Of a stretch of DNA of 42,975 bases, positions 1 to 8,484 are shown in pieces. Each line of letters opens with the position of its first letter. Position 1 is the first letter of the stretch. The stretch is taken from NCBI GenBank assembly GCA_030531085.1, contig JAUNOM010000020.1:1-42975 (forward strand), in the 5' to 3' direction. Position numbers and translations under genes: made by a program. The notes below the pieces were generated by a model. The model saw only the letters and a list, made by a program, of their open reading frames with translations, did not search any database and had not been told where the DNA came from. Origin of the DNA: Prevotellaceae bacterium. GTDB lineage: Bacteria > Bacteroidota > Bacteroidia > Bacteroidales > Bacteroidaceae.

Positions 1-84
1 TCTTCAGACTAACAAGATTGTATGCTTAATCCACACACTTTTTCAGGTGAGCCCGTTTTTATACGAAAAGGCTGTGGGTGGCTG

Positions 85-954
85 TTACTCTTTCCGCGGC
101 TGCTGGCCCTGTCTCCGGTACATTGTAGGTGACGCACCGTATGCTTTGGTGAAGACGCGGACGAAATGCGGCAGGTCGTTGAAGCCGACGGTGTAGCATA
201 TCTCTGACACCTGTCTGTGACTGTCGCGGAGAAGGGTGGCGGCTGTGTTCAGACGGTACTGGATTAGGAACTGGGTGAACGTGATGCCCTTCTGACGCTT
301 GAACCAGATGCAGAATGAAGAGCGGTTCATTCCCACTTCTGCCGCTATGTCGTCGAGCGCTATATGGTGCATATAGTGGGCCATGACATATGTGCTAACC
401 TGCTGCAGCCTGCGCACGTTGCGCTCTATGCTTAGCGGCGCGCCGGCAAACGTGCTGTCTTGCGATGTGAATATGAAGGGAAGCAGCCGGAGCATCAGGC
501 AGAGCCGTTCCAGTTCGCTGCCGTCTGCCATCTGCTTGAGTGACTTTCGTATGGTTCCTGCGCTGATGTGGCCGAACTTTAGTGCGTTGGCAGGGAAGTC
601 AGCGGCGGCTAAACCATGGCGCAGTTCGGGAAAAGTGGTGATGCACCTCTCTACAAACCGGTGGCTGAAGGCGGCCATCAGATATTCTATGCGCCCGTCA
701 TCGCCCGCGGATGCGGGGGCATATTCCCAGCGGTGGTGCATCAGTGGCGGTATCAGTGCCACGTCGCCGGCCGCGAATGGCTGTACGGTGTCACCGGCCG
801 TGCGTCGTCCCTCGCCCTGTACAACGTAGTACAGTTCCCACGCGTCATGCTGGTGTAGCCTGGCTTCTATATGTGGTTCTATGCGCTGGTCTATGAAAAA
901 GAAGGAGTGGTTGTCCTGTTCCGGCAACTCATAAGGTATGATCTGTTCGTCCAT
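85..954 (-). CDS. AraC-family transcriptional regulator
   Basis: This 289-residue protein is a probable DNA-binding regulator. The N-terminal half (about 20-100) reads like a cupin/AraC ligand-binding domain with scattered histidines. Residues about 180-285 carry the double helix-turn-helix of AraC/XylS proteins, including a typical second recognition helix (GFNDLPHFVRVFTKAYG) followed by SPTMYRR. Length is usual for the family. It is divergent from the nitroreductase-family gene at 1074, and both have promoter elements in the shared 119-bp gap, so that gene is a plausible target. The ligand cannot be told from sequence. Confidence 0.9.
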   Translation of the reverse strand: MDEQIIPYELPEQDNHSFFFIDQRIEPHIEARLHQHDAWELYYVVQGEGRRTAGDTVQPFAAGDVALIPPLMHHRWEYAPASAGDDGRIEYLMAAFSHRFVERCITTFPELRHGLAAADFPANALKFGHISAGTIRKSLKQMADGSELERLCLMLRLLPFIFTSQDSTFAGAPLSIERNVRRLQQVSTYVMAHYMHHIALDDIAAEVGMNRSSFCIWFKRQKGITFTQFLIQYRLNTAATLLRDSHRQVSEICYTVGFNDLPHFVRVFTKAYGASPTMYRRQGQQPRKE

Positions 955-978
955 ACGGTAAGGATTCTATTCGTAATG

Positions 979-986
979 CAAAAGTA
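979..986 (-). promoter_or_regulatory. -7 element of the AraC-type gene
   Basis: On the minus strand this reads TACTTTTG, an exact match to the Bacteroidetes TAnnTTTG -7 consensus, 25 bp before the start codon. No TTTG is seen at the usual 19-21 bp upstream, so the assignment rests on the -7 box alone. Confidence 0.5.
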
Positions 987-1034
987 CGACAAATATTTCA
1001 AACGAAAGAACAAATACGGAACAATCTTTTGCCG

Positions 1035-1042
1035 TACCTTTG
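1035..1042 (+). promoter_or_regulatory. -7 element of the nitroreductase gene
   Basis: TACCTTTG matches the Bacteroidetes -7 consensus and lies 31 bp before the ATG at 1074. No clear -33 box is seen, which would fit a promoter that depends on an activator such as the divergent AraC-type protein. Confidence 0.5.
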
Positions 1043-1073
1043 CACCTGATAAAATTATGTAATCCAATAATAA

Positions 1074-1709
1074 ATGAGAACTATGGAATTTCAGAAAGTA
1101 TTAGAGACACGGAGGACAATCCGTGACTTCAGTGCCCGTCCCGTCAGTGACGAGCAGTTGCGGCGAGTGCTTAATGCCGCCTTTTATGCCCCGACAAACG
1201 ATCATTTGCGCCAGTTTCACTTTGTGGTGGTGCGCGACCGCCAGCGCATTCTTCAGCTTGTGGCCCCTATGAAGGCCAATATGCCTGACTTTACACAGGG
1301 AGTGGAGAGCTTACGTGGCAAGATGGATGCCGACGAGTATGATATGTTTGCCGATGCGCTGCCCAAGCAGGAGAAAATGCTTGTGGAGAGTGGCTGTCTT
1401 GTGCTGCCTTTCTTCCGTCATGTGGGGCGTCCGCTGTTGCGTCCCTCGTGTCTTAGCGACCTTAACTATTTCGCTTCCGTATGGTGCGCCATTGAGAACA
1501 TATTCCTTGCGGTGGCCAATGAGGGGCTTGCCTGCACGATGCACATACCCATTGCCGATGAGGCAGAGCACGTAAAGCGCGCTGTCGGGGCCCCTGAAGG
1601 GTATGAGTTCCCATGTTTTATCGCCATAGGGTATAAGTCTGAGAACGCGCGTATGCTGAAGCAGAAGGACATCTGTATGGAGGAGCGCGTACATCATGAC
1701 GTGTGGTAA
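1074..1709 (+). CDS. Nitroreductase-family flavoprotein
   Basis: This 211-residue protein resembles FMN-dependent nitroreductases. It begins with the family signature (LETRRTIRDFSARPV, then APTNDHLRQFHFVVV), where Arg and Ser/Asn residues normally contact FMN phosphate. A central insert of about 50 residues is poorly conserved. The C-terminal part (ENIFLAVANEGLACTMHIPI, then FIAIGYK) matches the usual flavin-binding and dimer core. Such enzymes reduce nitro compounds or quinones with NAD(P)H; the natural substrate is unknown. A second in-frame ATG at 1083 (MEFQKVLE) is an equally likely start. It is divergent from the AraC-type gene. Confidence 0.85.
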   Translation: MRTMEFQKVLETRRTIRDFSARPVSDEQLRRVLNAAFYAPTNDHLRQFHFVVVRDRQRILQLVAPMKANMPDFTQGVESLRGKMDADEYDMFADALPKQEKMLVESGCLVLPFFRHVGRPLLRPSCLSDLNYFASVWCAIENIFLAVANEGLACTMHIPIADEAEHVKRAVGAPEGYEFPCFIAIGYKSENARMLKQKDICMEERVHHDVW

Positions 1710-1736
1710 GGCTGATGTGTGACACGGCTGTATGCT

Positions 1737-1802
1737 ATAAGGCACTGACTCGCTGATGGCAGCCATGATGTAGTGGCGGCATCGGGCGTGTCAGTGCCTT
1801 AT
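1737..1802. terminator. Convergent hairpin between nitroreductase and umuC
   Basis: A 13-bp perfect inverted repeat (ATAAGGCACTGAC at 1737-1749, GTCAGTGCCTTAT at 1790-1802) with a 40-nt loop sits between two converging genes. Its right arm overlaps the last codons of umuC. There is no strong T-run on either side, so it is terminator-like rather than classical. Confidence 0.5.
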
Positions 1803-3059
1803 GGTGAGCAGCTGTGTTATGTCGGTCAGGTAGTCTCCGCTGCGGTGCTCGCATCTTGTCTGCCAAGCCTGTCCGCGCTCTCCCTCCGCCATCAGGTGTA
1901 TTGTCTTGGCCCCGTACCGTCTGTTGATGCTGTCGATGGCCTTCATCAGCTGTCCGCGTTCCATGCGGTTCGGGATGTTGTCAAACATATTCTGCTGTAT
2001 GGCGGATGCGGATGTGATACCTCCAACGGCGACTCCGGACTTTTTGTACATCACTCCCGGGCGGAATATGCTTCCAAGTGCCGTGAGCGCCGCCTGTGTT
2101 ATCTCCATGGTGTCAGAGGTCGGCACGGGCAGAGTCTCTGTGGCCGCGTTGCTGTACTGCTGCATATCGTCACGGAAACGGTTGCTGCACAGGAATACTG
2201 TTACGCTTGTGGCCGCCGTGTGTTGTCCCCTCAGCTTGCCGGCGCAGCCTGCCGCGAATGTGGCTACAGAGGCTTTGAGCGAGTCTATGTCGTCAACCAT
2301 GCGGCCGAAGCTGCGGCTGCAGCACAGACTCTGGTTGTGTGCTGCCTCTGTGGTGTCTATGCAGGCGGTGCCGTTCAGCTCATGCCATGTCTGCATCTCG
2401 GGCTTGCGCAGGTTGCTCCGCGCCCATGTCATGCTCTTGTCTGCCAAGTCCAGCGCCGTGTGTATGCCGTGGTATGCCAGTTTCGGGATGGAGTGCCGCC
2501 CTATTCCCCATACGTCTCCGATGGCCGTCATGCCCAGTGCCGTGCGCCGTTTGTCCTCATTGTCTATCATACATACGCTTCTGTAGCCGGGATACTTCTT
2601 TGCAAAGCGGCTGCCTATCTTTGCCAGCGTCTTGGTGGGGGCCACTCCCACGCTGACAGGTATGTCCGTCCACAGCAGTATGCGGTCGGCGATGTCGCGC
2701 ATCATGGTCTCCAGGGAATGGTGCCTGTCGTATCCGCGCAGGTCACAGAAACTTTCGTCGATGCTGTAGTTCTCCACGTGCGCTATGGAGTGGCGCAGTA
2801 TGCTTGTCACACGTTTGCTCATGGCGGCGTACAGGGTCATGTTCGAGGAGAAGACCGCCACATTGTGCGCTCTGACTATGGACTGGACCTTGAATAAAGG
2901 GTCGCCGCGCCTGAGGCCAAGAGCCTTAGCCTCGGGCGTCAGTGCCACGATGCAACCGTCGTTACTGCTGAGAACACAGACGGGCTTGCCCCTGAGTCCG
3001 GGATGGAAGGCCTGTTCCACGGAGCAGAAAAAGCTGTTGCAGTCTACCAGTGCGTACAT
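1791..3059 (-). CDS. umuC: UmuC, Y-family DNA polymerase V catalytic subunit
   Basis: The protein has 422 residues, the usual UmuC length. It starts with the Y-family palm motif (YALVDCNSFFCSVE, metal ligand Asp6) and has the second catalytic motif SIDES with Asp101/Glu102. The little-finger and C-terminal UmuC-type domains follow. Family members carry out error-prone translesion synthesis together with cleaved UmuD. It lies 52 bp downstream of umuD, the gene order expected for an umuDC pair. The gap before it contains no recognisable promoter, so it is probably co-transcribed with umuD. Confidence 0.95.
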   Translation of the reverse strand: MYALVDCNSFFCSVEQAFHPGLRGKPVCVLSSNDGCIVALTPEAKALGLRRGDPLFKVQSIVRAHNVAVFSSNMTLYAAMSKRVTSILRHSIAHVENYSIDESFCDLRGYDRHHSLETMMRDIADRILLWTDIPVSVGVAPTKTLAKIGSRFAKKYPGYRSVCMIDNEDKRRTALGMTAIGDVWGIGRHSIPKLAYHGIHTALDLADKSMTWARSNLRKPEMQTWHELNGTACIDTTEAAHNQSLCCSRSFGRMVDDIDSLKASVATFAAGCAGKLRGQHTAATSVTVFLCSNRFRDDMQQYSNAATETLPVPTSDTMEITQAALTALGSIFRPGVMYKKSGVAVGGITSASAIQQNMFDNIPNRMERGQLMKAIDSINRRYGAKTIHLMAEGERGQAWQTRCEHRSGDYLTDITQLLTIRH

Positions 3060-3111
3060 CGTGCTTGCTGTTTCCTTTTATATTACGGGTTGATCTATAT
3101 ATTATGGTAAT

Positions 3112-3585
3112 TTAAAACTTAGGCTTGTGTATGACGTATGTCACCGTTCCCCATACTCTGAAGTCGTCATCCGGGGTTACTTCAATCTCGGGATAATCCG
3201 GATTAGCGGGTATCAGCCATCCCTTTCCATTGCGTATGGCGAGGCGCTTGATGGTGTACTCGCCGTTAAGCTCGCATACGGCCACCTGCTTCTCGTCAGG
3301 ATTGCGTATGCTCTTGTCCACTATCACGATGTCGCCGGGGGATATGCCGGCGCCAATCATGGAGTTTCCCTCGACGCGTATCAGATAGCAGGACTCGGGA
3401 TTGGGGCACAGCATCCGCAGCAGGTCTATGTCCTGCGCGCGCTCGTCGTTGTCAAGGGGGATGGGAAAGCCTGCGGCGATGCCGATGTCGAAGTATGGCA
3501 GCGTCAGACTTTCAGCGTCTGTGGCGGACACTGCGGCTCCTATCTGGGAGAAGTCCGGTTCGTTGTGGTCTTTGCTCGTGCCCAT
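3112..3585 (-). CDS. umuD: UmuD-like S24 peptidase
   Basis: This 157-residue protein is a LexA/UmuD-type self-cleaving peptidase that lacks the LexA DNA-binding domain. The predicted cleavage site is Ala38-Gly39 (AAGFPIP). The catalytic serine is Ser75 in GNSM and the general base is Lys113 in EYTIKRL. In characterised systems RecA-stimulated self-cleavage activates the polymerase complex with UmuC, which is encoded next. The start lies 12 bp after the cca stop, so it probably shares the rlpA promoter. No SOS box was recognised. Confidence 0.93.
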   Translation of the reverse strand: MGTSKDHNEPDFSQIGAAVSATDAESLTLPYFDIGIAAGFPIPLDNDERAQDIDLLRMLCPNPESCYLIRVEGNSMIGAGISPGDIVIVDKSIRNPDEKQVAVCELNGEYTIKRLAIRNGKGWLIPANPDYPEIEVTPDDDFRVWGTVTYVIHKPKF

Positions 3586-3597
3586 ACGGCTTGCTGT

Positions 3598-5115
3598 TTA
3601 TGGTGTGGTGGTGGTGTCAGTGTCTCTGGTTCGCTCTGCCTGCTGGTTGCCTGCAATTCCCAATTCCGTTGCCCTCTCCATGAGCAGCCGCATCAGTGGC
3701 TCCCGTTCATTCTCCACACGGTTGTCGAGTACGGCGTCTTTCAGGTACTTCTTCAGGTCTCCCACCTCGCGTGAAGGCGGCAGGTTGAACATCCGCATTA
3801 TCTCGTTTCCATCAATGACGGGCTGTAGCAGGCGCTTGAAGTCACGCTGTTTGAGGTCCTCTATCTTGCCCCTAACCAACTGGTAGTTGTCCAGGAAGTG
3901 CTGCTTGCGCACGTGGTTCTTGCTTGTTATGTCGGCCTCGCACAGTATCATCAGCTCGTCTATGTCGTCACCGGCATCGTTTACCAGCCTTCTTACGGCG
4001 CTGTCCGTCACCTCGCTGTCCGCTATCACGATGGGGCGCATGTGTAGTTCCACCATCTTCTGCACGAACTTCAGCTTCATGTCAAGCGGGAGCTTCAGCC
4101 GTCGGAATATTCCTGCCGCCATCTTCGCCCCTATTGTGTTGTGAGCATGAAATGTCCAGCCCTGAACGTTGTCCCATCGCTTGCTTCTGGGCTTGCCAAT
4201 GTCGTGCAGCAGGGCCGCCCACCGCAGCCACAGGTTGTCACTGCGCCTGGCAACGTTGTCAAGTACCTCCAGTGTGTGGTAGAAGTTGTTCTTGTGGGCG
4301 CGGCCGTTGCGCGTCTCGACCATGTCCATTGCCGACAGGTCCGGCATGATAATCTCCAGCAGTCCGGAGCGTTGCAGGTCCACAAAGCCGCGTGACGGGG
4401 TGGAGGTCATGAGTATCTTGTTCAGCTCCTCGCTGATACGCTCGGCGCTTATTATCTTAAGTCTCTTGGCATTGCGCTCCAATGCCTCGAATGTCTCGTC
4501 CTCAATGATGAAGTTAAGGCGTGTGGCGAAGCGTATGCAGCGCAGCATTCGCAGCGGATCATCGCTGAAAGTGATGTCGGGATCCAACGGAGTGCGGATG
4601 ATACCGTCATACAAGTCGTCCAGACCTCCGAACGGATCCACGAGTTCTCCGAAGCGGTCGCGGTTCAGACAGATTGCCATGGCGTTGATAGTGAAGTCCC
4701 GGCGGTTCTGATCGTCTTCAAGTGTCCCGTCCTCCACTATGGGTTTGCGCGAGTTGTGCTGGTAACTCTCGCGGCGCGCTCCCACAAACTCCACCTCTAT
4801 GGCTCCCTCATTGGGCGCCTCGGGGTTGTAGCGCGTCCCGGGAGGATAGAACTTTACCTGTGCGGTGCCGAAGTTCTTGAACACAGACAGGTGCGCGCGC
4901 TTGCCAAGCATGGATGCGAACTTGCGTGCCACAGCGATGCCCGAGCCCACAACCACACAGTCTATGTCGTCGGATGGACGCTCAAGGAAGATGTCACGTA
5001 CATATCCGCCCACGACATAGCATTCAAGTTGCAGCTCATCTGCTGCAGATGATATCTTATGAAAAATGTCTTTGTCGAGAATCTGTGCAAGTTCGCTGTC
5101 TGTGTAATCCTTCAT
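3598..5115 (-). CDS. cca: CCA tRNA nucleotidyltransferase with HD domain
   Basis: This 505-residue protein belongs to the class II poly(A) polymerase/CCA-adding family. Near the N-terminus are the GG motif (VVGGYVRD, about 35-41) and the metal-binding DxD at Asp50/Asp52 (SDDIDCVV). The RRDFTINAMA motif and the RNA/primer-binding region (DPLRMLRCIRFATRL) follow. An HD phosphohydrolase domain (LLHDIGKP, around residue 300) is fused at the C-terminal half, as is common in Bacteroidetes. It adds or repairs the 3' CCA end of tRNAs. Its ATG overlaps the rlpA stop by one base (TGATG), which points to translational coupling. Confidence 0.95.
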   Translation of the reverse strand: MKDYTDSELAQILDKDIFHKISSAADELQLECYVVGGYVRDIFLERPSDDIDCVVVGSGIAVARKFASMLGKRAHLSVFKNFGTAQVKFYPPGTRYNPEAPNEGAIEVEFVGARRESYQHNSRKPIVEDGTLEDDQNRRDFTINAMAICLNRDRFGELVDPFGGLDDLYDGIIRTPLDPDITFSDDPLRMLRCIRFATRLNFIIEDETFEALERNAKRLKIISAERISEELNKILMTSTPSRGFVDLQRSGLLEIIMPDLSAMDMVETRNGRAHKNNFYHTLEVLDNVARRSDNLWLRWAALLHDIGKPRSKRWDNVQGWTFHAHNTIGAKMAAGIFRRLKLPLDMKLKFVQKMVELHMRPIVIADSEVTDSAVRRLVNDAGDDIDELMILCEADITSKNHVRKQHFLDNYQLVRGKIEDLKQRDFKRLLQPVIDGNEIMRMFNLPPSREVGDLKKYLKDAVLDNRVENEREPLMRLLMERATELGIAGNQQAERTRDTDTTTTP

Positions 5116-5633
5116 CAGTGCTTGTTTTTGTTTGTTCCTGCTGGTGTATCCTGTGTGTTATTGTCGCGCTGCCATTCGGGATGCAACGGGTCGCTGTCGT
5201 TGTTGAACGGCAATTCCAGGTCAAGTTCAATCTTGTCAGACTCATTCATCTTGAATGGTATGTGCATATCCTCGTACACAGACACCTCCACAAGGGCTAT
5301 GCCTGCCGCAAGTATGCCGAGTCTGCGCGCCGCTTCGTATGACAGGTCTATGATGCGTCCGCGGAGATGCGGCCCGCGGTCAATGACCTTTACCACTACT
5401 TCCTTCCCGTTTGCAGGGTTCTTGACCTTGAGCAGGGTCCCGAAGGGGTGCGTTCGGTGTGCGCATACGAGAGAGTCGTTGTTAAGTCGCTGGCCACTGC
5501 ACGTGCGTGTCCCGTTGGCCCTGCGTGAATAATAAGATGCCTTGCCTCTTTGCTGGGCGTGAATCGGCAGTGCTGCCATCAGCGGCAGAAACAACGAAAG
5601 TGCGCCCACGGCAAGATTTAGGAGTTTTAGCAT
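5115..5633 (-). CDS. rlpA: RlpA-like septal ring lytic transglycosylase
   Basis: This 172-residue protein has a signal peptide (hydrophobic stretch about 4-25, ending near HAQ) and then a double-psi beta-barrel domain. Its GKASYYSRRANGTRTCSG start and the VKVIDRGPHLRGRIIDLS segment are diagnostic of RlpA. RlpA proteins act on denuded peptidoglycan glycan strands in the envelope. The SPOR domain of some homologues is missing; the tail is short and Asn/Asp-rich. It is first in a minus-strand unit with cca, umuD and umuC. Confidence 0.9.
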   Translation of the reverse strand: MLKLLNLAVGALSLFLPLMAALPIHAQQRGKASYYSRRANGTRTCSGQRLNNDSLVCAHRTHPFGTLLKVKNPANGKEVVVKVIDRGPHLRGRIIDLSYEAARRLGILAAGIALVEVSVYEDMHIPFKMNESDKIELDLELPFNNDSDPLHPEWQRDNNTQDTPAGTNKNKH

Positions 5634-5659
5634 TGTTTCTGGTGGGTTGTTTTATGATG

Positions 5660-5691
5660 CAAAGATAGTACATTTGTATGTAATGGACAAC
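5660..5691 (-). promoter_or_regulatory. Promoter of the rlpA-cca-umuDC unit
   Basis: On the minus strand a GTTG (5688-5691, one mismatch to TTTG) is followed after 20 bp by TATCTTTG (5660-5667), a good match to the Bacteroidetes sigma-ABfr promoter. It lies 26 bp before the rlpA start. Confidence 0.7.
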
Positions 5692-5738
5692 GAATAGGTC
5701 AACTTTTGCGTGCGTACTATTAATTAAGACGTAAAAAT

Positions 5739-5769
5739 TTTGTCCTTTCTCTATTTTTTAGTAACTTTG
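5739..5769 (+). promoter_or_regulatory. Promoter of the purH-like gene and mre cluster
   Basis: TTTG (5739-5742), a 19-bp spacer and TAACTTTG (5762-5769) match the Bacteroidetes housekeeping consensus at every defined position. The ATG at 5813 follows after 43 bp. Confidence 0.8.
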
Positions 5770-5812
5770 CAGAAAATTTATAAATACCCCATTATTTTTC
5801 AATATTACAACA

Positions 5813-6415
5813 ATGGCAGAAACGAAGAAAATCAAAACAGCCCTCGTCAGCGTCTTCCACAAGGACGGTCTTGACGAGCTTCTCACAAAGTTGAATGCGG
5901 AGGGAGTCAAATTCCTATCTACTGGTGGTACACAGAAATTCATAGAGTCTCTCGGTTTTGAGTGTGAGGCTGTGGAGAATGTAACTACATACCCTTCAAT
6001 ATTGGGTGGCCGTGTGAAGACACTGCATCCAAAAATCTTCGGAGGCATACTGGGACGCCGCGAATTGCAGGGCGATCTGGACCAGATGGCTAAGTACGAG
6101 ATTCCGGAGATAGACCTTGTGATTGTGGATCTCTATCCGTTTGAGCAGACAGTGGCCAGCGGTGCGAGCGCTGCGGACATCATAGAGAAGATCGATATAG
6201 GCGGAATATCACTGATACGTGCCGGTGCCAAGAACTTCAAGGACGTGGTTATCGTTCCGTCAAAGGCGGAGTATGGCGTGCTGCTTGACATCCTTAACAA
6301 GAGAGGCGCGGAGACAACTGAGGAGGAACGCCGTATGTTTGCGACACGCGCATTCGGTGTCAGCTCTCATTATGACACCGCTATCCACGCATGGTTCGAG
6401 GGTTCTGGTAAATAA
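5813..6415 (+). CDS. purH: Stand-alone IMP cyclohydrolase domain (short PurH)
   Basis: This 200-residue protein corresponds only to the N-terminal MGS-like/IMP cyclohydrolase domain of bifunctional PurH, which is normally about 500 residues. The recognisable segments are FLSTGGTQKFIESLG, TTYPSILGGRVKTLHPKIFG, IDLVIVDLYPF and DIGGISLIRAGAKNF. It ends cleanly with FEGSGK and a stop where full-length PurH continues into AICAR formyltransferase. No remnant of that domain fits in the 42 bp before mreB. Alone it could close FAICAR to IMP but could not formylate AICAR, so a separate formyltransferase (PurV type) is expected elsewhere. It shares a promoter with mreB. Confidence 0.9.
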   Translation: MAETKKIKTALVSVFHKDGLDELLTKLNAEGVKFLSTGGTQKFIESLGFECEAVENVTTYPSILGGRVKTLHPKIFGGILGRRELQGDLDQMAKYEIPEIDLVIVDLYPFEQTVASGASAADIIEKIDIGGISLIRAGAKNFKDVVIVPSKAEYGVLLDILNKRGAETTEEERRMFATRAFGVSSHYDTAIHAWFEGSGK

Positions 6416-6457
6416 GAGGAAACTTAGGGTAACGGATTTAATATAGGGACTGGCTTT

Positions 6458-7480
6458 ATGGGTTTCTTTTCTTTTAGACGGGAGATAGCAATAGACCTGG
6501 GCACTGCAAACACTATCATCATTGCCGATGACAAAATCGTGGTGGACCAGCCGTCCGTTGTAGCCATTGACCGCGACACCAACCAGATGATAGCGGTGGG
6601 TGAGCGCGCCAAGAGTATGTATGAGAAGACCAACGACCGCATCAAGACGGTGCGACCGTTGCGTGATGGTGTCATAGCGGACTTCTCCGCCTGTGAGATG
6701 ATGATGCGCGGATTTATCAATATGGTGAACACTGGACGCCATCTGTTCTCGCCGTCACTGCGAATGGTCATAGGTGTGCCCTCAGGATCTACTGAAGTGG
6801 AGCTGAGAGCGGTGCGCGACTCCGCTGAACACGCCGACGGCCGTGACGTTTACTTGATATTCGAGCCTATGGCCGCTGCTGTCGGCATAGGAATAGACGT
6901 GGAGGCGCCGGAAGGAAATATGATTGTGGACATCGGCGGCGGCTCTACCGAGATTGCTGTCATATCACTTGGAGGCATAGTGAGCAACAATTCCATCAGA
7001 GTTGCAGGCGATGAGCTGACTGCGGACATCCAGGAGTATATGGCACGGCAGCATAATGTGAGGGTATCTGAGCGCATGGCCGAGAGAATAAAGGAGCACG
7101 TGGGCTCCGCTCTCTCCGATCTTGGGGACGAGGCGCCAGAGGATTACATCGTACACGGCCCGAACCGCACCACGGCACTGCCCATGGAGGTGCCCGTATG
7201 CTATCAGGAGATAGCGCACTGTATAGACAAGACCGTTGCGAAAGTGGAGAATGCCGTGCTGTCTGCACTGGAGAACACACCGCCGGAGCTGTATGCTGAC
7301 ATTGTCAAGAATGGCATCTACCTTACAGGTGGCGGCGCGCTGCTCCGTGGACTGGACCGCCGTCTGCAGGCAAAGATAGGCATTCCGTTCCATATAGCGG
7401 AGGATCCGCTACGCAGTGTGGCTAAGGGTGCCGGTGTGGCACTGAAGAATATAGGACGTTTCTCATTCCTTATGAGATAA
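6458..7480 (+). CDS. mreB: Rod-shape determining protein MreB
   Basis: This 340-residue actin-like protein is of normal MreB length. It has the phosphate 1 motif (IAIDLGTANTII), the phosphate 2 motif (VDIGGGSTEIAVI) and the adenosine motif (YLTGGGALLRGLDRRL). It polymerises on the inner face of the cytoplasmic membrane and guides the elongasome of cell-wall synthesis. An amphipathic, Phe-rich N-terminus (MGFFSFRR) could attach it to the membrane. It is followed by mreC after a 146-bp gap that contains a terminator-like hairpin, so its level may be set separately from mreCD. Confidence 0.97.
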   Translation: MGFFSFRREIAIDLGTANTIIIADDKIVVDQPSVVAIDRDTNQMIAVGERAKSMYEKTNDRIKTVRPLRDGVIADFSACEMMMRGFINMVNTGRHLFSPSLRMVIGVPSGSTEVELRAVRDSAEHADGRDVYLIFEPMAAAVGIGIDVEAPEGNMIVDIGGGSTEIAVISLGGIVSNNSIRVAGDELTADIQEYMARQHNVRVSERMAERIKEHVGSALSDLGDEAPEDYIVHGPNRTTALPMEVPVCYQEIAHCIDKTVAKVENAVLSALENTPPELYADIVKNGIYLTGGGALLRGLDRRLQAKIGIPFHIAEDPLRSVAKGAGVALKNIGRFSFLMR

Positions 7481-7527
7481 AGGACACATTGTATTCCGCA
7501 GGATTTAAAGAATGTACATAATGCAAG

Positions 7528-7584
7528 AGGTTAAAGGCTACGGGCGCCTGATAACATAGTGTCCCTTCAGCCTTTAGCCTTTTT
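7528..7584 (+). terminator. Terminator or attenuator between mreB and mreC
   Basis: A 12-bp stem with one G-T wobble (7528-7539 with 7569-7580) and a 29-nt loop is followed by TTTTT. It has classic intrinsic-terminator form. Located inside the mre cluster, it probably lowers read-through so that MreB exceeds MreC/MreD. Confidence 0.65.
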
Positions 7585-7626
7585 GGCATCAGTTAAGACT
7601 GTAGTCGCAGTAATTATCCTCATATC

Positions 7627-8484
7627 ATGCGTAATCTTATTGACTTTATAGTTTCATACTCACATTGGTTCGTCTTTATCTTACTCGAGGCGCTTGGTGT
7701 AGTGCTGCTGTTCCGGTACAACAGCTATCAGGGTGCCGTGTGGGTGTCAACGGCCAACACTGTGGCAGGGATGGTGTATGAGTGCGAGGCGAAGGTGCAG
7801 TCATTCTTCTCACTTACAAAACTGAATGAGGAACTGTCCGGACGCAACATCTATCTTGAGCAACAGGTGCGTAATCTCAGCGAGGCTTTGGAGAGGGAGG
7901 GGGTGGATTCTGTCCGCATAGAGTTACTGAAGACCCCTGTACCCTACAGGCTTGTACCGGCAAAGGTGGTGGCAAACAGCGTACATCTGCAGGATAACCT
8001 CATAACCATTAACAAGGGAGAGGCTGACGGCGTGCATAAGGACATGGGAGTGATATCCGGCAGCGGAGTTGTCGGGGTGGTATTCCTCACGGGACAACAT
8101 TACTCTGTGGTGATACCCGTGCTGTCAAGTCTTTCAAGTATCAGCTGTAAGATTGAGAATAGGGGCTACTTCGGCCGCCTGCATTGGGATGGCGGCAGCA
8201 GTAATATGGCTTATGTCGACGATATACCGCGTCATGCGCGCTTCAAGCTCTATGAGCGTGTCGTCACATCAGGATACTCCTCCATCTTTCCTGAAGGCAT
8301 AGCAGTGGGCAAAATCATTCATGTGCTCAATTCCACTGACGGCATCTCCTACAGACTTCAGGTCCATCTTTACACGGATTTCGCCAAACTGCGTGACGTT
8401 TATGTCGTTGACAACGCTGCCATGCGTGAGCAGCTCGAGGTGCAGCGTGAGGCTTTGGATACCCTTTATAAAAGAAAGAACTGA
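7627..8484 (+). CDS. mreC: Rod-shape determining protein MreC
   Basis: This 285-residue protein has one membrane segment (about 14-33), a heptad-like coiled coil (about 60-95) and the two-beta-barrel MreC periplasmic domain (PAKVVANS...NLITINKGEADGV, then GVISGSGVVGVV and a KIENRGYFGRL segment). MreC links MreB to PBP2 in the periplasm. Its stop overlaps the mreD start (TGATG), indicating coupling. Confidence 0.95.
   Translation: MRNLIDFIVSYSHWFVFILLEALGVVLLFRYNSYQGAVWVSTANTVAGMVYECEAKVQSFFSLTKLNEELSGRNIYLEQQVRNLSEALEREGVDSVRIELLKTPVPYRLVPAKVVANSVHLQDNLITINKGEADGVHKDMGVISGSGVVGVVFLTGQHYSVVIPVLSSLSSISCKIENRGYFGRLHWDGGSSNMAYVDDIPRHARFKLYERVVTSGYSSIFPEGIAVGKIIHVLNSTDGISYRLQVHLYTDFAKLRDVYVVDNAAMREQLEVQREALDTLYKRKN

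Noticed and set aside
1773-2897. 374-codon open frame on the plus strand
   Set aside because: It lies antisense to umuC, is low in recognisable protein features and very Cys/Val-rich; umuC has full motif support.
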